A stretch of 64,000 bases of DNA from Ilex aquifolium (Eukaryota; Streptophyta; Magnoliopsida; Aquifoliales; Aquifoliaceae), in NCBI GenBank assembly GCA_951799425.1, contig OX637392.1, positions 55,504,093 through 55,568,092 on the forward strand, written 5' to 3'. The position numbers were made by a program, and so were the translations under genes. Of the stretch, positions 18,293 to 31,700 are shown one piece after another. Each line of letters opens with the position of its first letter. Positions within the stretch are counted from its first letter, which is position 1. The notes below the pieces were generated by a model that saw only the letters and a program-made list of their open reading frames with translations, had not been told where the DNA came from and ran no database searches.

Positions 18293-20688
18293 TCACACAA
18301 CTTCAACGGCAGTACGATGCAAATTGGACAAGTTCTCCAGCAAATCCACGGTAAGCATCGATGCCCTCGGCCTAACCGGTCGGCTAGAGTATCCAGTGGC
18401 CGACAACGCCAGTGTAGACGTTGTCCTTTCGCATGTCCGAAGCCATTTAGCCTGCATGTACCCTTGCTTCCTCCATGGAGCCATATGCATTTTGTTCTCC
18501 TTCATGCATTTCTTGGCACTTGAACACAAGATCTTAATTAAAGACACTAATCTTTCGACTTTTCCGACAAATATTTCAGGAAGCCTGCTTATTAGTCGGT
18601 TATATTCTTCGTTTGCTCTAGCCATCTCGAACTCGGCGCGAAAATTCAACTCGATTATCACCCTTATCTCTCCTTTCTTAGAATTGGAATTGTCCACAAC
18701 GTCCAAAAATGTGTGTTCACCTACACATGGATAAACTTCTAAATAAGATAAAAAACTTATTCTATAAATGGAGAATCGTTTTATTCGTAAGATTTTTAGA
18801 TTGATGCTCATAATATAAACTTCGAATGTGCGTAATTACTCAGAAATAACACTTATCGATGGGTAGAACAGTGAAAAAGCACATTGGCATTCCTAGTAAG
18901 AGTGAAAATTCCTAACAATCATTTGACAATGACTATGATAAGTTTTTTTGCACTAGCATATTCGGAATATCATGTACTAAATATTCTATAGTGGTAGGCG
19001 AGAGAAGATAAAAAAATAGCAGGTCCCCCACTATTAGGGGTGTCAATTCATGTCGGGTTCATGTCAAGGCTCATGAAAAATAATTTATTTAATATGTTCT
19101 AAGTGTCAAATATTAGTGTAAACTATTTATTCTGTGTATTTAATAATCGTGTCAATTCTAAAATCGTGTTGTGTCGGGTTCATATCAATGAGTTAGAGTT
19201 GACACCCCTATCCACCACCCATCATACTGATTAAAGAAAGAAAAGAAAGCAAAAAGTTTCCCATGGAAATAAGAAAAATTGGTCCACCCACTATCAAGGC
19301 ACAAGAAAAAAAAAGGGTGGGTTGGGGCTGGTAGAGTGAAGGTGGGGTAGGAAAAGAGAATTTTGTATTTTGTTCTTAATGTTTGGTTAAAGAATAGTCA
19401 ACATAAAGAAGCAGATAATTAACGCGTTAGCTACAACATTGTATGATGGGGCGAAACACACCGCCCCTAATACCCATCGGCCATAGGTGAGTTGGATAGG
19501 AATGAGACACGACACGAGGTTATTTATGATGCATTTGAATTGCCCCTTTGTGTTGGAATAGTTGAAAGTTATCTTTTTTTTGGGTATTTTCTTTTTCTTT
19601 TCAACATCAAGTTGGAACTTAACCGTGCAAGTAGCGAGTAGGCAAATGGTTTAATTTAGTACTTAAAGTCAAGAATCAAAATTTTGTTTTAATGTATAGT
19701 TTCGGTGAACTTGAAAATGAAAACAAGATGGAAATAAAGAAAAATTTGAAAATTTATTTTCGAAACATTGGTCGAAACATATCGAAATATAGGTCAAAAC
19801 CTACCGAAATACCTCGAAACATAAAATTTTTGATATTTAATTAATGATTTATTTCAGTTTCCATAGAAACGAAAACATTTCAAACATTTTGACTGTTTCG
19901 AAACGAAATTTAATTCCTTGCTTAAACTGACTAACTATTCTTTTTTAAGTACCTGATGGAGTTTTTGGTGAGCTCCTCCACTTAGACTTGCAAATGGCAC
20001 TGTTTAAACCGGCGTTTTGAAGACGGCTGCAAACCTCTCTCATAAGACAGTGGCGGCAACCATGAGCAACCGGCGGTCTCCGGCAAGCGCAGACATTCTC
20101 CACCAGTTCCAATTCCTTGATTGCTTCCTTCGTGATGTTTCGAATTCTTGATTCTAAAGAACTAGTCCTGCACAATGTACCCTGCAAAATAGAGGTAACA
20201 CAACAATAAGTTTACTTCTAGCATAGCATGGTAGGACAAATACAAAAAAAAACCTGTACAACCCTCGGCCTGTGTCAGGGGCCGGGGGTCAGAGCAAAGG
20301 AAATTCCCGGGTAAAAATTTTATTCTTCATGATATAGTCAAGATTGATAAAACTTTATAGAATTTATGATGTTTGATGCTTTGTTGAATCAAGGTAATCA
20401 AGCAAATTGTATAAGACTTACTTGTAGAAGTTGGTGTTGTGTCTCCCAGAAGACCTTGTTATCCTCGACACTTCCCAAGTTTTCTATCTCTTCATCTTCG
20501 TCTTGATCCTCATTTTCACCATTACTTTCGTTATTACTGCTTTCGAAAGATCCTTGATGTTCTTCCTCTAGAAACCCAAAAATTGTATCGGACAAATTCA
20601 TAGCAGGGTCTATAGAACTCTCGATTTCACCATCACCCCATGTGAAAATCCGGCGATTCATCGGAATTCTCGCCAGTGCTCCGGCCAT
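18293..20688 (-). CDS. DUF506 (PD-(D/E)XK-like) plant protein, 313 aa, three exons
   Basis: Exons are 20688-20422, 20181-19953 and 18738-18293. Junctions CAA|GTAAGT, GCAG|GG, TCAG|GTACTT and TTTAG|AA keep phase and give 314 codons with stop. Exon 1 is acidic (NGENEDQDEDEE). Exon 2 carries the Cys-rich start CACRRPPVAHGCRHCLMREV and NSAICKSKW. Exon 3 carries IRVIIELNFRAEFEMARANEEY, LPEIFVGK and the strongly conserved MHMAPWRKQGYMQAKWL. This is the DUF506 signature, a plant family with a PD-(D/E)XK nuclease-like fold and mostly unknown biochemistry; some Arabidopsis members act in root-hair growth. The usual acidic DxD position reads ELNF here, so catalysis is doubtful. The second intron holds a small MITE. 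Confidence 0.9.
19033..19211. mobile_element. Small MITE in the DUF506 intron (~179 bp)
   Basis: The left end TAGGGGTGTCAATTCATGTCGG pairs with the right end, which read back is TAGGGGTGTCAACTCTAAC. GTGTCGGGTTCAT occurs near both ends. The termini and size fit a non-autonomous element. It lies in the large intron between exons 2 and 3. Confidence 0.65.
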
Positions 20689-20779
20689 GGCCTGAGTGCA
20701 GGAGAGTCACAGACTCACAACTGTGGTCACTTGTGCTGCTTAAAAAATTTGCAGTGCCAGTAACAACCTTTAGACCTGG

Positions 20780-20787
20780 TTTATATA
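20780..20787 (-). promoter_or_regulatory. TATA box of the DUF506 gene
   Basis: TATATAAA on the minus strand, 92 bp upstream of the start codon, preceded by mixed sequence. This is the only good TATA match close to the gene. Promoter role is inferred from position. Confidence 0.55.
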
Positions 20788-21438
20788 CAAAGAAAAGATA
20801 GGCAAATGGTGGGACCCACTTGGGACCATAATTGGGACCCACTTTTCCTACGTGGACGAACAAATCTTCAAGCACATGAGGGCTGTCCTGTTGTTCAAGT
20901 GGCATACAACTATTGGATGATGAACAATCATACAGTCCAATATGGTGGATCAGCCAGCAAGGATCCACGTTAGTGTAGGGTCCAATTATTTGATCATATG
21001 GATATACTCGATCGAATATGCTAATATTAAATTTATTAATATTTAATTTAATGATTATTTTTTGTTATCTAAATCCTAATCTGGTGGATAGTGGGCCCCA
21101 CACCAATGTGGGTGACAACATAAATGACACGTAGAAGAATCAGAGAGGTTGATTCTTGGTTTATCCAATTGGGTGGGGCCCTACTTGCTTGATAGCCCAA
21201 CCAAACGCGGCGTCTTGCCCATGGTTTTTCTGTATGGGATAGTTGGAGGAAACTGCCATTAAAAAATGGGAGATATTGAGTACAATAAGGGGCATTTTGG
21301 TCATTATATTGAATATATTATAATGATTTTTTGGTCGATTTCAAATCGAATGAGAAAAATTAAATAAACGTGTGTTAAAAAAATGCCACTTGCCATAGCC
21401 ATCGAAGATGCCAGGCAACAGCCAGAAATGACTAATAG

Positions 21439-24400
21439 TAATAGGTGAATGTATTGAAATCAGTCTTATCAGAACCGGCTCGGATCAAATCACTTTTTTA
21501 ACATTGTATTATACTTTTTAATTGATGAAAATGTGATATGTGTATTTTTTTATTGTTTTATTATTTTTTTTCAATCAATATTTCATGTCATTCAATTCAA
21601 AATTGATGACGGATATTAATGACGATACAATACTTGTTTCGATATTGTTGTTTCTTAACCTACGGTGTTAAATTGAACTCCATGCACACATAAGTGAGAA
21701 TCGTGTAATTTGGATTTGTTGGGAATCGTAAAACATATTGTGGAAGCGTAAAATTAAAGACATGTCTTATTCGCTTTAATCTTAAAAATCGTTTGAGGAT
21801 ATTCCACTTATCTTAGAATCCAAATCAACGTATTTTCTTTAATTGCCCGAGCAGCATGGTGTTGTTACATAAGACGGATCAACACCAGATTTTCTACATC
21901 ACAAAAACCTTACAAATGTTAGGTAGGGAGAGAGAGAAGCGAGTAAGAGAGTTTTAACGTTAGGATAAATTATCAATGATACCTCATCTGTTGCATTGCT
22001 TTGGGTTTATATATACAACTAACGAGTGTCATCAAAAGACACATCCTATAGTGACATGTATTTTGGGTGGTAAAGAATACCTCCAAAAGATATGTTCATT
22101 TGGACATTCTTTAATTTGGATTGACCTATCATAGGCGCCCCGGTTTGAGTCCATGATTCAATCAATATCTATCATGATTCAATCAAGTCACATCACAAGG
22201 GAGTTAATATAGATAATGTTGGCCGAATCATGACCATACACTCTTTATCGTTGCGATTGTATAAGGAATTTCATCCTTTGGGTAGTCGTTTAGACCCACC
22301 CAAAAAAAAAACAACATTATGATTGCAATATTTTTCATACATTCTGATACAATCAGTATTGTACAACAAGGGTATGTTTATTAGGGGGATTGATATTCAT
22401 GAGATTGGTTAATGTATTCTATATACTTTTAATATTGAGAGGAGTTAATACCGATAATAAAAATGAATGCAATCTCATTTTATATTTGTTTGAATAATAT
22501 GTTTTATTGTGGGACCCATCAAAAAACATATATTTTGTCGTATCTCATATAACAAATAGACATTTTTGCCTCCAATATCATCCATTCCATTCCTTGGAAG
22601 GGATAGTATAGTAATTAGGCTGCCTTCTACCTTCGGTGTCCCTTCTCCCGCCTTTTAATACCACTTCCCAGGTGGTATTAGATATACCCATGTAGATGGG
22701 TTTAGCACCAATGTTTATTCCGAGTTGGTATTAGGATCCGAAAATTAGTATTTTACTAAAAATGGTTAATAAACAAAGTATATGGGAGACTCATGTATTA
22801 ATAAATATTGTCATACCTCTTTATATCCCACTTATCCTCCAAACAAATACACCCAAAGAGAATGGCTTTGACATTTTGAGTTACATGGTTGATCAACATG
22901 GGATTATAAATTCGTTGATTATAGCTTGACAATGAATTTATAGACGGGTTCAAATTGAACTTAGGTTGAGAATGTTATAACTTACATTAAATTCTAATTG
23001 ACTTTTCAATCCGTCCAACCCACCAAAAGTGCACCCCCTTGTACATTATGGTGCTGCACAGGTACACATACATACAAAAATAGGAGAAAAGAGATCCTAT
23101 AATTTACAGGTAGAAAGTGGTTTGACTCAAAAGGCAAATCCACCACAAAGGTCTGTTTATTTTAACTCCTTGGTAAACTTTCCACCTTGTTTGGTATCTT
23201 TGTTGGTATGCCAGTAAAGAAGATTGATTGTTTTATTAGTTGAGGTGCGTGTAAATTTGTTTGAACACATTTGATTGTTAAATAAAAAAAAAAAATTGCG
23301 GTATTAATAACATAATAATCAAAGGCCACCCACGACACTATTGAAGAAGTGCTTGTTACTAGCAAGACACCAACAAGTGGGTCATGCTTAATTCTGGCTC
23401 AAAACCACTCCAACGGAATGAAAATTGATAACCTTATAATCATTCCTAATTGTACTCTTGGTTGGACTTGTTCTACCACTAGTTTGGTAGTTGTCAATTA
23501 TGTGTATTCTTCCTCTACGCGACAACATCAATGTTTTAAAGTAATAGATATTATGTAAACTAGATTAAATAACATAATGAGTAATTAATGACTAATAGCT
23601 TGATTGATTATATAGAGAAACACTATAGTATCTTTTATACAGTTAGTCTCATTTATTGTAAAGGGTTGTAATTAGTCTTTTTTTTTTGTTTTTTATTTGT
23701 ATACTTTATACTTATCGACGCTTGATAATTTTTCTATTTTATGAATCTTGAAGTATCAAATACAATGCCGTAAATTTAAATATATTATTTTATTTTTATT
23801 GATTTAGAGAAAAAAATTTAAAGTTTCTGATTAAAGTGCCCCACCCTAAACAGAATTTTTGGCTGCCACTGCTATCATGGTTTAAAGTTACAAAAATCAC
23901 ATCTCCATATACGAGGTTAAAGCATAGTACAATTGCCTCTCCCTAAATCTTGCAATGGTAGGAGCCTCAAGCAATGTCTTTTTTATGTTTATATTGCATT
24001 CTCAACATGCTTAGTTTTTCCTTGAACTTCTTGAGTCATGAAAACAGACATTTCTTTATGCATAATTTCAGAGTTTTTATGTTCAGCATTGATCACTTTC
24101 CTCTACAATAGTTCAAGACTTGGTCTAAGATGAAGATTTAAACTTGGTAGAAATTATATAAATGTCTCACCCTTTTTTTAGTCAAACCAAACAAGATTTA
24201 GAATTTACAAAGGAAATTAAACAATGGAGGTCGGCCTTAGAGTGATGACAAATGATCGTCATAAGTTTGAATCCGAACAGAACTTCATCAAGTAATAAAA
24301 AAGAGTGCATAGGCTACCTCATAGTATATTTTCTCTCGACACAATTTCATTAATGTTTTAGCCTTATCCAGACGCATCATCACAAAAAATATTTGTTTAT

Positions 24401-26270
24401 ACTTCAAAAATATGGTCCAAAATGTGATGATAATCTGATTGATACAACTGTTAATTGGGATTTTCTTAGAAACCAAACAGCTCTTGTGCTGTCCTCTCTC
24501 ATATCATGGTCATTGGTCACACCTCTGATAGATTTGCTGTTTTAATCTATCACTTTAATCTGTGATGGGGGTGATTATTTTTTGTTGGTATAGTCAAAAG
24601 TACCTAGAAGTTAGAATATCTATGACAACAACACACAGTAGGTTTAAGTCAAAACCCACTACTAGGGGATAAGAACATCATCAGATAAGAACACAAATGT
24701 CGTAACGAATACACAAAAATTTTGATTAGGAATTTTTGTGTTTCACACAATACGAGTTCGAGACAAAACAAACTCCAAAACCACAGGATCAATTGACACG
24801 AGTAGTAAATGGTTTGTTCTAATGTTAAATAGAATAAATTAGTTTTGGCACTATAAACTCATTTACCTTGAAATATAAGATGTAGTAGCGTTTGGTAACA
24901 TGGTGTTTGTGTTTTTTTGCTAAAAAAAAAAACAATAACGCGTTCGGAATGTGTTTCCGCTTTTTTTTTACTGCCCCATTTTGAAAACAAGGCCAAAATA
25001 TGAAAACATTAAAAAAAAAAAAACACGCGCGCCTCAACCCCACCCTTTAATGAGGTCTTACCTTCAAATCTTGTTAATACCAAAATTTAGGACTTTTAGT
25101 TGGAAGTATTAAAACCATTTTCCTTTCTTTTCTTCTCTTTCTCTTTCTCTCTCTCGCTCTCTGGTTTCTCTCTTCTGAAACCGAAGCCGAAGACGAAGGT
25201 AAGACCTCTGTCTCTCTGTCTAATCCTCTCTCTCGGTGGTTTCTCTCTTCTGAAACCGAAGCCAAAGACGAAGAAATCGAAGACGAAACCCACTTTGTCT
25301 CTCTCGCTCGTTTCCCTATTTTTCCTTAATTTTATATCATATATACATAGATCTATGTATATATATACATATATAGACATAAATTGGGTTGTGCGTTTGG
25401 ATTGGGGGTGGGTTTCGGTGATTGCATTGGGGTTGGGTTTCGGTGTTTGTGGTGGTGGATGTGGTGATGGGTTTCAGTGGTAAGGTTTCGGTGGTGGTGG
25501 GGGTGGGTTTCGATGGTGGGGTTGGGTGGTCAGTGGGGTTGGGTGGTAGTTTTGAGTGGTCGGTGGGGTTGGGTGGTGGGGTTTGGGTGGTGAATTTTTG
25601 ATATAATAACAAACAGATTTTTTATTTTTGTTTTTATAATTTTTTAAATTTAAAGGACTATCAAATATGTTTTATATTTTTAATTTTTATCACAAAAAAA
25701 AAAAAAAAAACTTAGTTCTGTTTTTTTAATAAAAAAAAAAACATAAAAACGAAAATATTACCAAAAACACCAATTGTTTTATGTTGTTTTATTTTATTTA
25801 TCCATTGAAATAGTACCATACTAATTACTGTGGAATTAAATATTTTGATTTGATTTTGCTAGAATTTGGATCATGAAATATTTTTAACTCAAATGAGAGT
25901 TATGTGTAGCATTTTTGATTGAGAAAAAATGTCATCTTTGTAGCTTTTGTTTGCGGGTTAGATAAAAATAACACGAGTTGAAAATGACACGAATTTAAAA
26001 TGATATGATTCGAACATGATACAACACGACTTGACTAATTTCTGTACACCCATTTAGAGCAAAGTCTAGAAGACATAAATGATAAACAATTTTAAACTTA
26101 TTTTGGAGAAATCGACTCTCAGACTAAAACTCACAAAGTATTATGGACGAACACTTGACATGACTCTAAATCCAATTTCTAGAATTGAAAATATGAAGTA
26201 TGTGATAAGAGTGGGTGAAAATGATAGCAAAAGTTTCAATGTTTTATTCATGCTTCTATGTATATCTAAT
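21439..26270. repeat. Tandem segmental duplication, unit 1 (full length)
   Basis: The unit starts AATAGGTGAATGTATTGAAATC and returns to the same words at 26268, where unit 2 begins. No convincing gene is present; the small frames in it are not conserved across units. It contains a truncated SINE tail near 23220-23292 and a GCGTTTGGTAAC transposon at 24888-25770. Compared with units 2 and 3 it lacks about 260 bp (present at 28968-29225), probably by deletion between short TTTTA repeats. Confidence 0.9.
24888..25770. mobile_element. GCGTTTGGTAAC-type DNA transposon, non-autonomous
   Basis: The left end GCGTTTGGTAACATGGTGTTT and the right end (read back, best preserved in unit 3 as GATGCGTTTGGTAATGTTTTC) are inverted repeats. 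The interior has two 75-bp CT-rich repeats with CTTCTGAAACCGAAGCC, a palindrome ACATAGATCTATGT and a GGTGGT-rich tract. Complete copies are here and at 33438-35421; unit 2 has only the left end. No transposase frame is seen. Confidence 0.7.
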
Positions 26271-27273
26271 AGGTGAATGTATTGAAATCAGTCTTATCAG
26301 AAACGGCTCGGATCAAATCACTTTTTCAACATTGTATTATACTTTTTAATCGATGAAAATGTGATATGTGTATTTTTTTATTGTTTTCTTATTTGTTTTC
26401 AATCAATTTTTCATATCATTCAATTCAAAATTGATGACCGATATCAATGACGGTACAATACTGATTTCGATATTGTTGTTTCTTAACCTATGATGTTAAA
26501 TTAGACTTCATGGACACAACAGTGAGAATCGTATAATTTGGATTTGTTGGGAATCGTAGGATTAAAGACATACTTTATTCTCTTTAATCCTAAAAATCGT
26601 TTGAGGATATTCCACGTACTTTAGAATACAAATCAACGTCTTTTCTTTAATTGCTCAAGCAGTATGGTGTTGCAACATAAGATTAATCAACACCAGATTT
26701 TTCACAGCATAAAAACCTTACAAATGTTATGTAAGGAGAGAGAGAAGCGAGTAAGAGAGTTTTAACATTAGGATGAATTATCAATGATAGCTCATCTATT
26801 GGATTGTCTTGGGTTTATATAAGCAATCAATGAGTGTCATCAAAAGACATATCCTATAAAGACATGTCTGTTAATATTTAATAGACATGTATTTTAGGTG
26901 GTAAAGAACACATTCAAAAGATATGTCCTTTTGGACATTCTTTAATTTGAGTTGACCCGCCATAAACGCTTTGGTTTGGGTTCATGACCCAACCAATATC
27001 TAACAAGATTCAATCGAGTCACATCACAAGGGAGTTAATGTAGATAATGTTGGCCGAATCATGACCATACACTCTTTATCGTTGCGATTGTATTAGGAAT
27101 TTCATCCTTTGGGTAGTCGTTTATACCCACCAAAAAAAAAAAACATTATGAAGGGTGGTTTGAATTCTAGAAACCTTTATTAATTACTTCTCTCTTCCTA
27201 AGACATTATGTCAGTACTTAATCAGTATTGTACAACAAGGGGTATGTTTATTAGGGGGATTGATATTCATGAG

Positions 27274-27812
27274 CAGGGCGGAGCCATCATTTCACATTAG
27301 AGGGGGCAAATTATGATCGAAAAAAATTTCAGCTCATTCATCGGTTTATCGAAAGCACCATTAAATTTTTAACTTAAACAAAATATAAATAAAAAATCAT
27401 AAAATAACCTATGTTTAGTACATTTCAACTCAATCACATTCTAAAATAGAAGACGTTATTTCAAATCTTAAAATTTGTACATAATGAATTGATGATAAAC
27501 TAAATTAATCTTAAAATCATATTATCCGTGATAAAATTATTATTCATTTTATGCTGAGAAATCTAGTTGAAATCATCATTTACTTTGTTGGTGTACTCGA
27601 TCCATAAACTAAAACATTAATTTTTTTTTTGAGGGGTAATGGGTCACTAACTTATCAAAAATTGAAAAAAAAACTAGGACTATTGTAAACATTTCCAAAA
27701 ATTAAGGGGGGCAAATGTATTAAAATAACCAAAATTATTATCCTTAACAATAGGATTCAAAAAGTCATGGGGGGCAAATGCCCACCCTCCTTCCTATGTG
27801 GCTCCGCCCTTG
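27274..27812. mobile_element. Non-autonomous hAT element, 539 bp
   Basis: The element begins CAGGGCGGAGCCA and its other end read back is CAAGGGCGGAGCCA. It is flanked by the direct 8-bp duplication TTCATGAG (27266-27273 and 27813-27820). The matching place in unit 1 (about 22396) has a single TTCATGAG and no insert, a true empty site. CAGGG termini and 8-bp duplications define hAT. No coding capacity. Confidence 0.92.
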
Positions 27813-28649
27813 TTCATGAGATTGTTTAATGTATTTTATACACTTCAATATTGAGGGAAGTTAATACCGATAATAAAAATGAATACAATCTCATTTCATA
27901 TTTGTTTGAACAATATGTTTTATTGTGAGACCTAACAAAAAACATCTATTCTGTCGTATCTCATATAACAAATAGACATTTTTGTCTCTAATACCATCCA
28001 TTCTATTCCTTGGAAGGGGTAGTATAGTAATTACGCTGCCTTCTACTGTCGGTGCCCCTTCTCCCGCCTTTTAATACCACTTCCCAGGCGGTATTAGATA
28101 TACCCATGTAGATGGATTTAGCACCAATGTTTATACCGAGTTGGTATTAGGATCTAAAAATTAGTATTTTTACTAAAAATGGTTAATAAACAAAGTATAT
28201 GAGAGACTCATGTATTAATAAATATTGTCATACCTTTTTATATCCCACTTATCCTCCAAACAAACACACCCAAAGAGAATGGCTTTGACGTTTTGAGTTA
28301 CATTGTTGATCAACATGGGATTATAAATTCGTTGATTATAGCTTGACAATGAATTTATAGACGGGTTCAAATTGAACTTAGATCGAGAATGTTATAACTT
28401 ACATTAAATTCTAATTGACTTTTCAATCCGTCCAACCCACCAAAAGTGCACCCCCTTGTACATTATGGTGCTGCACAGGTACACCTACATACAAAAATAG
28501 GAGAAAAGAGATCCTATAATTTACAGGTAGAAAGTGGTTTGACTCAAAAGACAAATCCACCACAAAGGTCTGTTTACTTTAACTCCTTGGTAAACTTTCC
28601 ACCTTGTTTGGTATCTTTGTTGGTATTTCTGTAAAGAAGATTGATTGTT

Positions 28650-28712
28650 TTATTAGTCGAAGTGCGTGTAAATTTGTCTAGACATTTTTAACTGTTAAAT
28701 AAAAAAAAAAGA
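28650..28712 (+). repeat. Truncated SINE 3' tail shared by the duplicated units
   Basis: TTAGTCGAAGTGCGTGTAA followed by a short C/A-rich part and AACTGTTAAAT then poly-A matches the last 70 bp of the SINE at 52218-52434. Copies also occur at 23225-23292 and (without tail) 31545-31585. The internal promoter part is absent. Confidence 0.6.
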
Positions 28713-31700
28713 TTGCGGTATTAATAACATAATAAATCAAAGGTCACCCACAACACTATTGAAGAAGTGCTTGTTACTAGCAAGACACCAACAAGTGGGT
28801 CATGCTTAATTCTGACTCAAAACCACTCCAATGGAATGAAAATTGATAACCTGTAATCCTTCCTAATTATACTCTTGGTTGGACTTGTTCTACCACTAGT
28901 TTGGGAGTTGTCAATTATGTGTACCAAAAAAAAATATTCTTCCTCGACGCGACAACATCAATGTTTTATTGTGACTTGACTATCATGCAGTGGTGGTGCC
29001 ACACGAGGACCAGGAGCGCGGGCTTATCCTGAATATTTTTTTTATAAAAAATATCACTTATATATATTTAAAATTATTATAAGTATACTTAAATGTGTCT
29101 ATTGTATTATTTTGTATTCTATCAATTGGTATAGTCATATAACTAAATAATTATGAATTTTTGGACACCATTTGAACACTTTATGGATATATCTAAATAA
29201 ATCTTTGGCATGTCGAACTCATTTTTAAAGTTATAAATATTATGAAAACTAGATTAAATAACATAATGAATAATTAATGACTAATAGCTTGATTGATTAA
29301 TATAGAGAAACACTATAGTAATTTTTATACAGTTAGTCTCATTTATTGTAAAGGGCTGTAATTAATCTTTTTTTTTTTGTTTTTTATTTGTATACGTTAT
29401 ATTTATCGACGCTTGATAATTTTTCTATTTTATGAATCTTGAAGTATCAAATACAATGCCGTAAATTTAAATACATTATTTTATTTTTATTGATTGAGAG
29501 AAAAAAAATTAAAATTTCTGATTAAAGTGTCCACCCTAAACAGAATTTTTGGCTGCCACTGCTATCACGGTTTGAAGTTACGAAAATCACATCTCCATAT
29601 ATGAGGTTAAAGCATAGTACAATTGCCTCTCCCTAAATCTTGCAATGGTAGGAGCCTCAAGCAATGTCTTTTTTATGCTTATATTACATTCTCAACATGC
29701 TTAGTTTTTCCTTGAACTTCTTGAGTCATGAAAACAGACATTTCTTTATGCATAATTTCAGAGTTTTTATGTTCAGCATTGATCACTTTCCTCTACAATA
29801 GTTCAAGACTTGGTCTAAGATGAAGATTTAAACTTGGTAGAAATTATATAAATGTCTCACCCTTTTTTTAGTCAAACCAAACAAGATTTAGAATTTACAA
29901 AGGAAATTAAACAATGGAGGTCGGCCTTAGAGTGATGACAAATGATCGTCATAAGTTTGAATCCGAACAGAACTTCATCAAGTAATAAAAAAGAGTGCAT
30001 AGGCTACCTCATAGTATATTTTCTCTCGACACAATTTCATTAATGTTTTAGCCTTATCCAGACGCATCATCACAAAAAATATTTGTTTATACTTCAAAAA
30101 TATGGTCCAAAATGTGATGATAATCTGATTGATACAACTGTTAATTGGGATTTTCTTAGAAACCAAACAGCTCTTGTGCTGTCCTCTCTCATATCATGGT
30201 CATTGGTCACACCTCTGATAGATTTGCTGTTTTAATCTATCACTTTAATCTGTGATGGGGGTGATTATTTTTTGTTGGTATAGTCAAAAGTACCTAGAAG
30301 TTAGAATATCTATGACAACAACACACAGTAGGTTTAAGTCAAAACCCACTACTAGGGGATAAGAACATCATCAGATAAGAACACAAATGTCGTAACGAAT
30401 ACACAAAAATTTTGATTAGGAATTTTTGTGTTTCACACAATACGAGTTCGAGACAAAACAAACTCCAAAACCACAGGATCAATTGACACGAGTAGTAAAT
30501 GGTTTGTTCTAATGTTAAATAGAATAAATTAGTTTTGGCACTATAAACTCATTTACCTTGAAATATAAGATATAGTAGCGTTTGGTAACATGGTGTTTGT
30601 GTTTTTTTTTTTCATTTTTTGCTAAAAAAAAAAAAAAATAACGCGTTTGAAATGTGTTTCCGTTTTTTTTTTTTGCCCCATTTTGAAAATAAGGCCAAAA
30701 TATGAAAACATCAAAAAGAATGTTTTTGAAAACATCAAAAAAAAAAAAAAATGAAAATGAATGCAATCTCATTTCATATTTGTTTGAGCAATATGTTTTA
30801 TTGTGGGACCCACAAAAAAAATCTATTATGTCGTATCTCATATAACAAATAGACATTTTTGCCTCCAATACCATCCATTCCATTCCTTGGAAGGGATAGT
30901 ATAGTAATTACGCTGTCTTCTACCGTCGGTGCCCCTTCTCCCGCCTTTTAATACCACTTCTCAGACGGTATTAGATATACCCATGTAGATGGATTTAGCA
31001 CTAATGTTTATAGCACTAATGTTTATACCGAGTTGGTATTAGGATCCAAAAATTAGTATTTTATTAAAAATGGTTAATAAACAAAGTATATGTGAGACTC
31101 ATGTACTAATAAATACTGTCCTACCTCTTTATATCCCACTTATCCTCCAAACAAACACACCCAAAGAGAATGGCTTTGACGTTTTGAGTTACATGGTTGA
31201 TCAACATGGAATTATAAATTCGTTGATTATAGCTTGACAATGAATTTATAGACGGGTTCAAATTGAACTTAGATCAAGAATGTTATAACTTACGTTAAAT
31301 TCTAATTGACTTTTCAATCCGTCCAACCTACCCAAAGTGCACCCCCTTGTACATTATGGTGCTGCACAGGTACACATACATACAAAAATAGGAGAAAAGA
31401 GATCCTATAATTTACAGGTAGCTAGAAAGTGGTTTGACTCAAAAGACAAATCCACCACAAAGGTCTGTTTACTTTAACTCCTTGGTAAACTTTCCACCTT
31501 GTTTGATATCTTTGTTGGTATGCCTGTAAAGAATATTGATTGTTTTATTAGTCGAGGTGCGTGTAAGTTTGTCTGAACACATTTGAAGAAATGTTTGTTA
31601 CTAACAAGACACCAACAAGTGGGTCGTGCTTAATTCTGACTCAAAACCACTCCAATGGAATGAAAATTGATAACCTATAATCATTCCTAATTGTACTCTT

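Larger units (their letters stand above)
26268..30751. repeat. Tandem segmental duplication, unit 2 (3' end missing)
   Basis: Repeats unit 1 with a few percent divergence in its first half and then none at all from 29687 to 30571 (offset 5690). It gains a 539-bp hAT insertion and stops inside the GCGTTTGGTAAC element at a poly-A, where unit 3 begins. No gene is supported. Confidence 0.9.

Noticed and set aside
24288..24476. 62-codon minus-strand frame identical at 29978-30166
   Set aside because: Identity follows from the converted duplicate tract; the unit 3 copy is altered and no domain is seen.
25337..25612. Pro/Thr-rich minus-strand frame
   Set aside because: Product of the GGTGGT low-complexity tract inside a transposon.
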